Of a stretch of DNA of 64,000 bases, positions 37,301 to 50,490 are shown in pieces (position 1 is the first letter of the stretch; every line of letters starts with the position of its first letter). The position numbers were made by a program, and so were the translations under genes. This DNA is from Burhinus oedicnemus (taxonomy: Eukaryota; Chordata; Aves; Charadriiformes; Burhinidae). The notes below the pieces were generated by a model that was given only the letters and a program-made list of their open reading frames with translations, ran no database searches and was not told where the DNA came from. The stretch spans positions 217,754-281,753 of the forward strand of contig VFFE01006013.1 of NCBI GenBank assembly GCA_008921705.1, written 5' to 3'.

Positions 37301-40013
37301 CAAGTTTTTTAGCAGTAATGGTCTCCAACCTTATTCCAAATTCCTTCATCTTTATCTCTTTAAAAATGTTTTTATATGGTTAGCGTAAATATCTTTAGTG
37401 CTTCGAGCACTGATGGAGAGAGCAGACTCAATGCATATCAGTGAACCAAGAACTTTACTAGTTCTCCTGCTCTAATGAGGATGATGGAAACAGCGATCGG
37501 AAGCAGAGTGTCTCCCAAGTAGTAACACAGCAGGACTCATTTTTCTATGTCTACTAGAGTATCAGAAATCTTAATATTGCCACTTCTTTGCTACCCAGAT
37601 CACACTCAATGGTTCTCTCCTGTGTTTGAATGCTCTGCTCACCAGGAGCAAAACCCTTCGTTCTCCTGTGTTGGTTATGGCTTACGCTGTCTGAGCAGAA
37701 CAGCTTTAACTGGACAGTAGTTACAAATCCTGAAGGGTGCAAGCTTAAGTGCAAATAAGAAGACACTGGCAATAGGATATCGGGGAGAAAAATCACCCCA
37801 TTTCACCAGTCCTAGTTCCCCTGTACTTCTAGCTAGAGAAAACCTTAAGACAAAGACACTGGGCAGCCCAAGCCTTCGGGCCAGCTGTCTCTTTTGACAT
37901 ATATTTCATTAGGCAGTTGTAGCTCCTGAATTACACACGTTCTTTGTCTATTATATCGCGACCCCTAGCACAGCTGGTCATGTTTTTTTGAAGGGGAGAA
38001 GGAAAACTGGGATTTGTCTCTCTTGATCTCATGGAAACGAAATCTTTATGAAAAGAAAGCCAATGTTTTCCTTTCCTGATCTGAAGAACAGCTGGGAGAG
38101 GCTGTTTCCATAGGTCCCCTTTTGCTTGCTAGCCACCATGAGGATGTTGGGCCAGGAGCCCTCGTGCGTATTAGCTCAGAGAAGATGTAGCTGCTTTCCT
38201 TTTGCCATGCATAGATAGGGTCATTGACTCCATTCAGCTGAAGGCCTTCTGTAATCGATTTTCAAAACAGTCTGAGGTCGTTGCATACTGTGCCCTACGG
38301 CATCCCAAGGATTTGTATATTGTGTGCTTTGACCTGATTCTTTTTTCCACTCTCTCCCAGCATCCTGAGGTAGATCTGCCACGCTTTGTTGTCCCTCGCA
38401 AGCGTCTGGGGGGAGATGTGTGTAGAGATTTGGTTTGATTTTTTAATTAACGCCTAGAAATCTACATGTAGCATCAACTTTTAGCTTTCCACTGCCCAAC
38501 CTTTGGTGTCGTTGCCTGAATTGCAGCCCTGATGGGGCCTTTCCATGATGTGTTCAAACTGTTTTGATCTGTTCTGGCAGCACCACAAAAAATATTTACG
38601 AAGCCACAAGACCAGACCATGGGTCTCTAAGATGTAGAGGAAATACACATTTTGAGTCGTGTTCCTTGCTTCTTTGCAAGATACAGACATAAAGACATCA
38701 CTTTGCGTAGATCCCTGGTCTAAGCCGATTAACTGAGCATTCGGGAGAGTTTTTTTATTCGTTAGACTCAACTCAGAATATTTTGTTTTAATTTGATACC
38801 TGCACAAGTTAAAATGTTTATACAGATCTGTCCATTCATGTGGCTGGTGCTTTACAGTCAAACGTAAACAGAAGATACTAACAGAGTACTTGTCACAGCA
38901 GAAATTTAGAATTAAAAGAAATTCACACAAATTAAGTGTAGGGAACATTTGCAGTGAAAAGAACCTTAGAGTAGGAAAATATGATGTACTATTTCTCTAG
39001 ATTAAATGTTAATTAGTTATATTAGTATTTGCACATACTGCATACTTACGGTTAATATTTGATAGAAGTATGAAAATAGAATAACTACTTTTTAAAATAT
39101 AGTTTGGCAAACCAGTTTATTCCTGTATAAATGTCAAATATGGTTTGCGTTTAAACAGACTCACCCTGCTGTCAAAAACAGACATTAAAAAGTCTCAAGG
39201 CAGAACCCAAGCAAATACATGCCTGTGTTCCAGTCTCATTTAGGAGCACAATCTCTAATTGCAAAAGTGCTTTTGAAAACTGTATTAGGAATTTTCTCCA
39301 CTAGCAAATCAGCTATTTTCTTTGCAGAAGTGAACAATGGAGAACTGACCTAAATACACACAATTATGCAGGAAATTTTGCTTTGGGGCATAAAACGGAA
39401 TTGTAGGCTGGGTATGAAAGTTAATTTGAATTTCAGACCAAGTCCCAACTGTTGCAGAAGGGAGAGTCAAAGGAAACCATATTTAAGGGATTTTTCCAGC
39501 CAGCTGTGAACACTGAATTTTCCCGCAGTGATCTCCTTTTTATAAATGAGACTTGTAAATGCTTGTAAAATAAGCTGCCTCTGCTGAAGTTTTCTCACCC
39601 TTTTTCCTCCTATGCTTCCAATAATTGTCTGCCTGTTCTCAGGGAGACGTCCTAGAATAGGATGGCCTCTTTCTCCTGGTTAGTGGTGAATGCTGGATCT
39701 GGGCCGTTGCCACTAAGTCTGGCTGCTTGAAGAACTGAGCAGAAGAAAATGTAGCTGGTATGAAGGCAAGGTCCAGACATCTCAGCAGTAGAAATTTGGA
39801 CAGAAATTTGAGGGTCAAAATGCTGCGCTTGCCTTCTCTTTCTCTTTGCAGATGGGGTATGCTTTCCAGAACAAAAAGCAACAAGAGAAACAAGTTAATG
39901 AAAAACAAAACAATCCCCGGTAATGAATGGGAAGAGGCCAGAACTGTCTATTCATCTCAACTGATTATAATGCAGAATGATGAAAAAATAGCAGAGGAAA
40001 TGGAATATAGAAA
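34324..40013. other. Intergenic; no gene recognised
   Basis: Mostly unique sequence. Low-complexity pieces are an A run near 35441-35453, an A/C-rich stretch at about 36015-36040, and a T run at about 37138-37154. Two minus-strand open frames stand out by size: 36400-36696 (98 codons, rich in Arg and Lys) and 38481-38948 (155 codons). Neither matches a family I know, and their lengths are near what chance allows in 64 kb. Confidence 0.5.
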
Positions 40014-40106
40014 AATTAACAAAAAGTTACTAGAAAATCAAATAGAATTAACAAAAAGTTACTAGAAAATCAAATAGAATTAATAAAAAGTTAATAGAAA
40101 ATCAAA
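40014..40106 (+). repeat. 32-bp tandem repeat, about three copies
   Basis: Two identical 32-base units occupy 40014-40045 and 40046-40077, each beginning AATTAACAAAAAGTTACTAG. A third partial unit with two substitutions runs from 40078 to about 40106. It is AT-rich and lies at the end of a plus-strand open frame whose last residues are strongly charged. Confidence 0.93.
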
Positions 40107-41884
40107 AGCTGGTGGTCTCCTATTTATCCATAGGCTGAACCTGTAGTCTCTGATAAAAAACTTGCATTTGCAGTGTGCTCCAAAAATCAGGATGTTGCAA
40201 TATGGCAAACCTACGCCTGTGGGCTGCAACGCTTCTTACTGAGCAAAAGCCTTCACCTAGGGATGTCAAAGCCTTTCCAAGGGGAAGATGTCTCTAATTC
40301 TCCTCTTCTGTGAGAATCAGGCAGTGAGAGGTGGTAGGGTGGGACAAACACACATGCTGTTGTCATGTCTGGGACCCAAATGAACCTGAAAACCCCAAGA
40401 ATGCTGCAGTGCAGCCTCTTACGCAATTCTGTGCTCTTCCTTTCAGCAGCTGAGGAAAAACTCCAAGGGTAGTAGTGGGGTGACCTGGAGAAGCCATGGA
40501 GAAACAGGCAAGCAAAAGTCTGTTGAGGGCTTGCATATTGAATAGGATTCTCATCCACCGGTAGCTCCATTTCGTACAGTGCTTGGGATCAAGTCCAATT
40601 TGGAGATAGACAGGTTTTATTACTTTTTTATGCTATTCCTTTCCAATTTAAAATAACTTGCCCATGGGAGAAATACCTACTGCGTCAAACAGCAAGGCTG
40701 AGACTGTTATTTCAAATGCCCTAGAAGAGAAGTGTCCCTCAAGAAAATTATTTTTCAGTGCTCCTGGTTTTAATTCACTAACATCAGTCTCAGTGAGTGC
40801 ACAGATAGTCCTGGGCATGGCCAGGTGTCCTGAGAGCTCTACGGGTAACTGCAGGCTTATAGGGAGAAGGTAGAGGTGATAGGGACAGAGCTTCGTTTGC
40901 CCCAGAGGGAAGTCAAACTTCTCCCATAGTGCAAGCTACGCCTTGGGGCTGTGCACGTGCCTTGCTCATACCTTAATTTCTTTAGGAATAATTACACTTG
41001 GCCCCACTTAGGTCTTACAGTTCATACAGATGGAGGCTATAAAAACCGAGTGATGTAATGTCTCCATTTGAAACATCTGCCCACTTCCTCCTCCAGCCTG
41101 CGGGTCAGATGAAGCCATGAAAAAAAGGCTCAAGGACATTCCTCCTGCCCCTGTCTGATTTCTGCCTTGATAGGACTCGGACCAATGTTGCTTCAATTAA
41201 TTTATGTTCTTTTAAAGCACATGTTTCAGAGCACTTCAAAAGCTGGATTCCCTGATCTTTAGTAGATCAGCATGAGTCAGAAGCATCTGCTGGAAGAGCA
41301 GAAAGGTGCCTTGGTAGCGTGTTTCACAGCAAGCAACGGGCACGCTTGTGTCAGAAGGAGCAGTGCTCTAGCAGGGGTAGGTCAGACGGCAGAAGGGGCT
41401 TTCGCAGAAGGTTGTGCTGAGTTCAGCAAAGCTGCCTGCTGGTGCAGCCAGCAGCAGGTAGTCCTCCAAGTCTGTTGTAAACTGCTCTTCAGGAACGTTC
41501 AGAGGAAGCAACTTCTGTGCTGCCGCCCTCCCCTGAATTTTCTTTCTGCGTTTGGCAATGGATTAGAAAGTGAAAGAAAAAGAAAAATTATAAAAAGCGC
41601 ATTTTCACATGTGCAGGAGCACACCCAACCCTTCCTTTCCCTGCTGGAAGTCTCTCCTGCAGCACTGCCTGTAACTTCTGGTTTAATGGCTGTGCAGTGG
41701 GCAGCTGTCAGCAGGGCCGAGGTTTTGTGGTGGGACTGGAAATCTTCAAGCATCGGTGCAGCGTGTATGGCAACAGAGCCACAGCAGTCTGCTGGGGCAG
41801 GGCCACCACCACTGCAAAGCTCCCAGCGAGCCTACCTATCCAAGACAAATTTTCCTGTACTTGAACAGGGCTTTCATGGGTGGC
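40107..41884. other. Intergenic; GC rises toward the right; no gene recognised
   Basis: A plus-strand open frame of 207 codons (41272-41895) is the longest here. It shows no domain, signal peptide or membrane segment, has many Ala, Ser, Cys and Gln residues typical of translated GC-rich non-coding DNA, and runs into the neighbouring CR1 fragment. I do not call it a gene. Confidence 0.5.
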
Positions 41885-42395
41885 ACCACCCTTGACCTGC
41901 TGGCAGTGCTCTGCCTGAGGCAGCCCAGGAGGCTGTTGGCCTTCTGTGCCATGGGGGCACATGCCTGGCCCATGGGCAAGTTGGTGTCCAACAGAACTCG
42001 CAGGTACCTCTGTGCAAAGTTGCTTTCCAGCCAGTCGGCCCCAGCCTGTGCTGGTGCACGGGGTTATTGCTCCCCTGCATAAGGACTTTGCATTTCCCTT
42101 TGTTGAACTTGATGAGACTGCTATTGACCTGCTTCTCCATCCTGTTGATGTCCCTCTGAATGGCAGCACAACCCTCTGGTATATCAACCACTCCTCCAAA
42201 TTTTATACTATTATCCAACTTGTTGAGGGTGCACTCTTTCCTGTCACCTGGGTCAGTAATGAAGAGTTTAAACAGTATTGGTCCCTTTATCAGCCCCTGG
42301 GATACAACATTTCTTCAGGTGTGACCTGTGAGCCATGGTGTGGTGACCCTTCCCACTGCACCTTTCTCTGGCCTCTGGACTCCTGGTTGAAGGGA
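41885..42395 (-). mobile_element. CR1 LINE pol fragment, minus strand
   Basis: Read on the minus strand, the part around 42218-42000 encodes the CR1 reverse transcriptase stretch [18 protein letters not shown], then KFNKGKCKVL and NNPVHQHRLGP. This is colinear with FADDTKLGG...[16 protein letters not shown] in the 58.8-kb copy. The flanks toward 42395 still resemble the upstream part of the CR1 frame. It is diverged and frameshifted, lacks the CR1 3' end, and is an old internal fragment. Exact ends are approximate. Confidence 0.85.
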
Positions 42396-45300
42396 GCAGA
42401 GGACTGCAATTTTTAAAAGGGCAAATTTGGGGCAGGAACACAAGAAAGCATGGCCAGAGTACACCACATATTCACTGGGAACCAGAATTGCTTCTGAAAA
42501 GAAGCTACTGGGGCTCCCACTGCCCCCACTCTAAGTCTAGATGAGACAACAGAGGCTGGGGCTGTAGGCTGAAGTTGAACAAGCAGGGATTTCTCCCCTC
42601 TGACATCCAGCACTTGTTTAGCTTATTGCACACGCTTTCCAGGCAAGAGAAGCAATGAGAAGTGATGGGAAAGACAGTGTTTACCTGGCATCATTGTCTC
42701 AGTAGTTTTATTTCCAACTGTGTGTGGTCCCTAACCTTGGGATTTTTCTGGGAGGGAAAGACAGGAGACACCTGTGATTTAGATAGGTGAAAAGGGGTTG
42801 TGCTTGCAAGCAGCCTCGCAAGCAGTGGCATGTGTGCTACACTGCCAGGGCTAAGGCAGGAGCACTCAGACTCCCTTCATCCCCCGGTTCACCCTTGCCT
42901 GGACTTGCTACATCAACCCAAATCAAAGGACAGGAACTGCAAACCGAAACAATCCCACTCCTCACTTTCCCCTCATTATTGTTGTCGCTGTTTATTTGTT
43001 TTACAGCAGGGCCCAGGGACATCTGTCATGGATCAGCCCTGGCCTGGGAGAGTTCCTGGCTGCACACAAAGGGACAGGTCCTGCCCCGTGTGGGTGCAAC
43101 AAGCAAATTCCAGGAGCTTCAGTGAAACAAAGAGGCAGCATCACGGGTGCCACGAGACCTGAGTTTTCACAGCATTTCTATTACCGCACCTGATCCTGAA
43201 CGCAGCCATCAGCAAAGTTCAGGGCAACTGCCTGCACAAAAGGCCAGACCACACAGTCCGAATCAAGCAGCGATGGGGCAAACTCTGTTAGCAGCCGGGA
43301 AGGGAGGGGGTGAGCGCTGCTTGAGTTGAATACCCTCCATCAGCACCGAGGACCCTGCCAGCTAACATCTTTCATCAGTTTAAACTTTAAATAGCACCGG
43401 CAGCGTTTATCTGAAGTAACGGCACAAAGCAGCGTGGTTGCGGGCAGCCGTGGGCTGTTGCAGGTGTAGCTCTCTGCCGGCACTGCTGCCAGGCTCACAG
43501 TTTTTATATGACCCAAGGCTTCTGTCACCAGAGACCCTGCAGTCAGCTCTGTACAGTCACCTGGGGTTAGAGGCAGGGAGCACTAATACCCTTTGTTCAC
43601 CGGGTAAATTCTATTTCCCTTTCCATTGTGCCCGTGCCGCTTGTCAATGTAACGTTACACCCAGGGTAGGAGACTGTACAAAGAAACTTCAGTGCAGGCT
43701 GGCAAATTACAATCCTTTACTTGTGAATGGGGACGTCATAAGAGATGGGTTGAAGCAATGCACCTGGTGTAAATAATTACATGCTTGAAATAGGGGAAAA
43801 GGGCTGAAGGCAAGCTAAATGCCAGGTGATTGCTTTGGATGGCAAAGGAAGGAGTTTTCATGTGAGAAGAACAAATGCCCTGCTCAGGAGTCTGCTGGTG
43901 ATGGAACGATTAATCTTTTCTCTTTTCCTCCTCATTCTTTCCTTGAGTTTTGGGGGGTTTTGTTCATCCTCCACTACCTCCCCCTTTTGTTCTCATTCCC
44001 AGAACAACACCTGGAGGTAGGGGCTGCCTTAGGAAAGGAACCCCACAGTGGCTTATTCCAACCAAGATTGTATTTCAAATAACCTGGGTCTTTGTTTTTT
44101 CCAAGACCCCTTTGATCTGCAAACTACCCTTTAAATGATTGAAGCAGGAACCTGAACACCAGTGAATTTGCTTTACCAGCCACCTGAGTTGGATTTCTTA
44201 GACCTGCAGCAAGTATGCTGTGGTCAAATGATGTTGGGAGCAATGGTGGTGGTCCTTGACTTGCATTGAGATGTGTAATGCAGCTGAGTTTACCGTGATC
44301 AAAGCTCCCTTTCGGCAATTCTCTGTGCCTTCTGCTACTAGAGGAATCAAACAAGCTCATATAGGTGAAATATGAAATACAGAAACATCCATTCTTTTGA
44401 GAAGGAAAGAGGAATGGGATTTTTAGGGGCCTCTGCATAAACACTGGTGCTCAGTAATATGTGTGCACACAGGCAAACATTCATTCCTGTTCCATTCCTT
44501 GTCCCCACACAGGTGGTAAGAATGGTGTACCTGTACTCAGTGTTTGTCCGGTCCTGGGGGTTGTGCTGCAGTAAGCTGCACCTTTCCTCTCCAAATGTTG
44601 TTTTCAATTATACCAGTTGCCTTTGGACTGATACAGAAGCTGTTGATCATTGGGCAACAATCCTGCATCTCCAGAAGAGATCACAAAGAGTTGCCAGGGT
44701 GCTTCCATGCCACTTCTAGACATGGTGACACAGGGGAGGACACCCTGAGGCCAAATACACGAAGCTTTGGTTGACTTCCCAGTGGTGGAGCAGTGAAAGG
44801 GCTGGTTAACATGTCTCTCTGCTTGGGTTCAGTGAAATCTGCTGTGTGTTGCTGCTTTTCCAGACGAATTTTTTGACCCTGAAATGAACAACATGATAGA
44901 ACAGGCATTGTGGAGATAAGACTAATGATGGGAGGTAACTCAGCCCATTAGCAAGAATTATTTATAATCCCTTAAACTAGAGAAATGTAAATTCTGAAAC
45001 AAAGCTCTTAATTTCCATCTTGTCTTCTTTTCTTTATGTGCTTTGTTTTTCAAATTTGAATACAAAATAGCAGAATAACAATAGTCTTCGTACATTTTCC
45101 TACTGTGTGATTTTTTTATTCATCTATTTATCTATTATAGTGCTTCCCTCTCCCTCCCCTCTTCCCCTCTCCCCCAGTAATCACCATAACTCAAGGGGAA
45201 AGAGTCAGGATTCTGGCAAAACCTGTTTCTAACTAAACAAGTGAAATCCTGCCTCCACTGACACCACTGGCACATTTGTGTTGCCTTCATTTGGGCCCAC

Positions 45301-48300
45301 CATATACAGAGTTTAAACTGTACTTCTGTTGATTATTTTGGAGTGGACATCACTGAAAAAAATAATTTGGAGGGAAAGAAAAATTCAATTTAGAGGGACC
45401 TATTGCCCCTGAGCACGTGTAAGAGCATACATCGGCTGAGGACTGGCCCCTTTGAAACCAGTCAGCAACACAAGAGCAGTTAAACGTTAGCAGATCCGCT
45501 GCTTTACCACCCCAAATCTGAAGCCACTTGAAAGAGCCAACATAGAGTTCTTGTCTGATCCTTAACAGAACCCGTGGGCTGCCTTATTTATCGTGCAAGA
45601 TCTACCTTTACAAAGCATGCTTCAAAAAAGAGTATCAGTTTCAAAAAAAAAAACCAACAAAAAAAAGGAAATAAAAAAGCCCCCTTTAAAAGCATTTTAT
45701 TGCTTTTCATGTTTAAGAAGTCTGGGACAGCAGAGACGCTGGGGAAACCCAGACATTTCCCCACTCACAATATTATTTAGCTCTTGTCATGCTCTGTTTC
45801 TTCATGTACCCATTACGAGTGGCTAATGCAGCACCACAGTGCTGAGCACGGCTCTCCCTGGGGCTGGGGATCTCATGTCAGGAGGGTACGATCCAATTCA
45901 CATTGGGATGGATACATTAAATCTTTTTACTCAATGCCTTGTCAAGAAAAGCCGATCTGCCTGCTATCAGATGCACGGAGAGCGCCTCAGCCCATAAAAG
46001 CAGTTTTATGTGCTCATTGATACAGAATGGATTGTCACTAAACCTTTCAGGCATTGTTGTCAAGGTTAATCATACTGATCTATTTTAGCACAACGGGGGT
46101 AAAAATGGAATTCTGTCAAGATATGACCTTTAAAAGTCCTTGTGTTTGGAGAATCAAAATTAAAAAAAATGTGGAAAGGACGTTATTTTGTTACCTTTGG
46201 GCTTATCTGAACTGGCAGTAATTATACTTGTTAGTAAGGAAATCGCTCAAGAAATGATTGGGTTAGTAGCGAGATGTTCCAACCAATAAAGCAAACAGTG
46301 CACTAATATGGTGAGTTCATGTAAAGATGTTTAAAATTCATTTTTCAGGCTGTGATTTTTAGCAATAGTCAACTAGCTTTCCCTTAATGGGGCACCAAGA
46401 TCTCATATCCAACTGCACTCACCCTTCCCTCCTGCTCCCCGTTACCCTACGCTTCTTTCCTGCTGGTTTCAGACAGAGCAGTTGGTCTTCACAGCAAGGA
46501 CTGCGCCTACCTCTGCACAGCCCTTGGGTCTCAGATGGGTTCTTTGCGCACCGTGGTGCCACAAAGCGTTCTGTGGGGGTCACACATGTGTCTGCATGTT
46601 GGACAAAGTCTTCAGCCATGGAGAAGGCAAAGCAGAGTCAGTGGCGGGGGTCCTAACCAGACTCACTGGGTATGCTGAAAGCAGTTTAGTTGTTTTCATC
46701 TCAGTCTCAACTCACTGCTGGGACAGCTCCTGGTATCGGTACAGACACAAGAACTTAGTTCTTTGTCTTCTTCTATGCAACCCCTCTTGGGCCCTTGAGG
46801 GGAGGGCAAACACTCTCCAGTTTTCTGTTGAATGTAAGCAGACTTCATTGTGCCAGTTTGCAATTTAAAACTGCTAAATATGGATCAGAACATGACCTTA
46901 CAATCTTTCTTTAGGTACACAATTATTTCATCACTGCTTTTGCTCCTTTTATGAGAATGTGGATAATTGGGGATGGAGTTACACATCTTAACCCATGATA
47001 CACTGCCAAGTGCTTTAACTCACACATATTACATTAGCCAGCATCTACAGACATTATTGTGTCTAATCAAAAGATCTGATATGCAAAATCACCAGGCTAG
47101 TTAGCCTTACTTGGAAAGAGCTATAGGTAGAAGAACAAGTGTATAGAACATTTTTTCCAGCCAGCATAAATAAGTCATTGCCTACTTTGCTTCAGGGAGC
47201 TAATTTTTCATGTGCCACCAACACTGGCTTTTTCGCTTGACTTGATCTGTATTGTGGCATATGGAGCAAGCCGTTCTCCCTTCCTCTATGTTACATTTAT
47301 TTTAGACCAGTATAAATATACCTCTGGAAATCTGGAGAGAAGACAGTCTAAAGGTCCTTCACGCATTCTATTAAAAAAGCTGGTTTTACACGGTGTGCTC
47401 AGAGCTGCCATCCTGTAGCCTGCAAGCAAAATCCCACCTGTTTCTGAGACCTAGTGTCTACCTGAACAGTAGTTCATCCTGCTTGCCTTCGCCATTCTCT
47501 TCAAGGTCTCATCCTCAGCAGCAGCACTGGCAATCACAGGTCTTACATCATCAGTGACTGGACAGGGGATTAAGGTGGCTGTTTCTAGAGGTTTATCTAT
47601 AAAAAGTTTCCCAAAGAGATAACACATAATACTTTTAACTTCCTTTAAATTAGAGTAGTGTTAGGGCTTCAGAAGTGCTGGCAGAAGCCATTTAGCAAGT
47701 GACAAAGTTCCTGTCATCTGGGGCTCAGGGACACAGTGCAGAGTTACCAGGAACATCGGTATCTGGATGACACCTTCTGCACACAAACCACGGAAGTTTT
47801 TTCTGAACAGTTCCTCTTGATCTGACTGTCCCGAGGCCTCCACCAAATCTAATGTTAGATGAGGGACAATTGAGCATGGGAATCCCTTGGAGTGTGGAAG
47901 TTTAACGATGTAAAAAGGGACCTTTAACCATTATTTTTCCTGGAAGTTACTGATTTCCTACTAGTTCTAGCAAAGAACAGGGACTCAGCTACTTGATTCC
48001 TGCTTGGATAGGAGGACCTTTGGGAGACCAAAGACAGAGAGGATTCTCCCTGTTGTACAAGGAGCAAAGCCATACTTTGACAGAGTTCTTTGGAGTGGAG
48101 AATTCCCTCCCACTTTGCCATCTTTTAGTGTAAATGCAAGATACTGGATACTTAGGACCCTGTCTATGTTATGGCATCTGTCCTTTTGCACAGAGTTAGG
48201 CAATATTGTATGATTAGGAGCTTTCGGCAGGACACTGGCTCAGAGATCACGGTACTACCCCTGAATCTGAGGCCCAAATTAATTTCCATCCCAAGTCCTT

Positions 48301-50307
48301 TGCTCTTGGTCACTTACATGTCTCTGGGAGAAGCCGGACTCAAACCAATTGCCACTGATGCTCTTCACCTTGTCAACTTGGCCTTATCCCAGCAGCAAAA
48401 TCCCTGGCCCAGGACTGTCGCATGCCCGGTTCAGTTCCAGGCTGTATTGTGGAATTCTTCTCTCTTACCTTTTGGAGCAGGGCAATGACAGTGTTCAATT
48501 GGAAAGTATTTCTTGGGTCACTGAGCTAAACTTTCCACCATGGGGAACCAACTCCTGTAATCCTGTTGATAGGCAAAGGCATACACAAGAAGTGAAATGG
48601 CTATTAATCTTGCTGGATTATCTCCTAGCATATAAATGGACAGATATATAAATGGTTGACTAATTCAGAGCAGTGACTAATCACAAGATAGCAATATTTC
48701 CATAGCTTGGGAAAGTCCAGACTATGTGTGCTGTTTGGTGTCAGCTGAGATGAAAAATGGTGGGTTTAGTAGGTCAGCTAAGATACACCCTCACGGAAAC
48801 ACGGCTTTTGATAAAGCAAGCAAACACGTGCAGTGCTGCCTAACAGAAATATTCCATAAACCCCATGCATTATACTTTTAAAAGAGAGACCTTATGTACA
48901 ATTATGTGATAAAGTTTAACAGAATCTGTAAGCTCTGCCAGTGTCCTGAACCATGAAAGCTGCAGATATTTATAAATGTCAGCAAGATCTCCAGTGAAAC
49001 CATAACATTGGTATTTACTTCAGGACTTCATTACTATTTATTAATGTGCAAGATCATAGATTTGAAAGTATAAATAGATGGAGGAATTTTCTGTGGACAG
49101 CAAAAACATGATTTAGAATATACACGTCTGGGAGGCAAGTGGCATAGCTGATGCATAGGAAACATTAAACAAAGGCTTTTTCTTGGAAATCTTTTTATAC
49201 GCTCTAGTTCAGTTTATATTTCCACCATCACAAGCAGGGCCCAAGCACAGGCAAGGAGCAATTACATAACTTTTGTTTATATTTCTGTTTTTTTAGTTGA
49301 TGTATTTAGAACAGCTTGATAAATTAATCATGACTCGTGGTCCAATTCACAAAAGTTTGTCAGCCAGTTTGCATTCCTGCATTTGCAGAACTTAAACCAT
49401 GATGCACTTAAACTTGGGACACTTGGCAAATTGTCTCTCCATTGAACCTAACCTGTGCCGAGCACTTCCTGGCCTCTAACAGCCACTCACAGAGTGGTAT
49501 GAACCAGAAATTCAGTGTTTGCAGCGTGGTTCCTGTGGCAAGAAGGGAATTACGTTAGGTTTATGCAAGATGAAAGATTTGCCTTGTCAGGGGAGCTGCT
49601 GGTTGCCTTCTGTCTCCCTCCTCCCCCATATATGCTAAAAAAATCCCAGGGTGACCATCGTGTCATTGAGAGAATTACACTTCAGATCTAGTCATGTATG
49701 AATACATTTGTTTGTATTGTTTTTAGGTTTTTTTACCAATGAGATATCTTCTGCATATTTCCTTAAATCAAATGAAAAATTCTAGTAGGATTGGTTTTAG
49801 ATCCAAAATTAACCTTGCTTCTTTTTCCTCTGCTCATTACCCACATGTTTCTAAGTGGATGCTCTTAGTTTCCTGGAATTTCTAACTTACCCACTAGTTT
49901 ATATCAGTTCTTCAGATCATCTGTCCCCAGAAGTAAATAAGGTTCAGCTTCAAAAAGTGCAAAAGAACTTGTCATTTTCTCTCCAGGTTTCCAGCCGCTT
50001 TAGCTCCTTCATATTATCTCCCTGACCTCACTGTCAATTCTCATGTATTCTCCACAGCCCTACGAGCAGTAGCAGCTCGTGACATCGCAGTGCAGTGTCA
50101 CAGCTCTCCCCGACTTCAAGGCTGCCCCCGCCCCCATGCCAGATGCTGCTGGCCATCCTGTTCCACGATGCACATTGCAGAAGGCTCCTTGCGCAGCAGA
50201 AAAGCTATTGAGCAGCTGAGGACTGCCACAACACAGGTTCTTGTGTGGTCCTGCCCAACTCTTGGCTGCACGGGGCATGCTAAGCTGTTAGCCCTCCTCT
50301 TCAGCTT
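42396..50307. other. Intergenic; candidate conserved blocks; no gene recognised
   Basis: Composition alternates: 42.4-44.0 kb is GC-richer, and 44.9-50.0 kb is nearer average. A pyrimidine tract lies at 45146-45176 and A-rich runs at 45642-45668. Many short overlapping open frames occur on both strands without family features. Sequence at about 45880-46300 and 49200-49430 is free of repeats and carries clustered AT-core motifs, which I list as possible regulatory blocks. No exon of SIX6OS1 or any SIX gene was recognised. Confidence 0.5.
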
Positions 50308-50490
50308 AGAATCATAGAATTGTTTAGGTTGGAAAAGACCTTTAAGATCATTGAGTTCAACCATTAACCTAACACTGCCAAGTCCACCACTAAACCATGT
50401 CCCTAAGCACCACATCTACAGGTCTTTTAAATACCTCCAGGGATGGTGACTCAACCATTTCCCTGGGCACCCTGTTCCAATGCTTGACAC
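50308..50490 (-). mobile_element. CR1 LINE 3' end, minus strand
   Basis: The plus strand begins AGAATCATAGAATTG followed by GGTTGGAAAAGACC and TTTAAGATCATTGAGTTC, the reverse complement of the CR1 3' UTR and tail. It continues into the reverse complement of the end of the pol frame (AAATACCTCCAGGGATGGTG, then TTCCCTGGGCACCCTGTTCC) and stops near TTGACAC. About 180 bases remain; it is 5'-truncated. Confidence 0.95.

Noticed and set aside
38481..38948. 155-codon minus-strand open frame
   Set aside because: About one frame of this length is expected by chance in 64 kb read six ways. No domain or family likeness.
41272..41895. 207-codon plus-strand open frame
   Set aside because: No recognisable domain, composition typical of translated GC-rich non-coding DNA, overlapped by other frames, and it ends in a CR1 fragment.
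41708..42218. Overlapping minus-strand frames of 163 and 114 codons
   Set aside because: These are frames of the decayed CR1 pol fragment, not independent genes.
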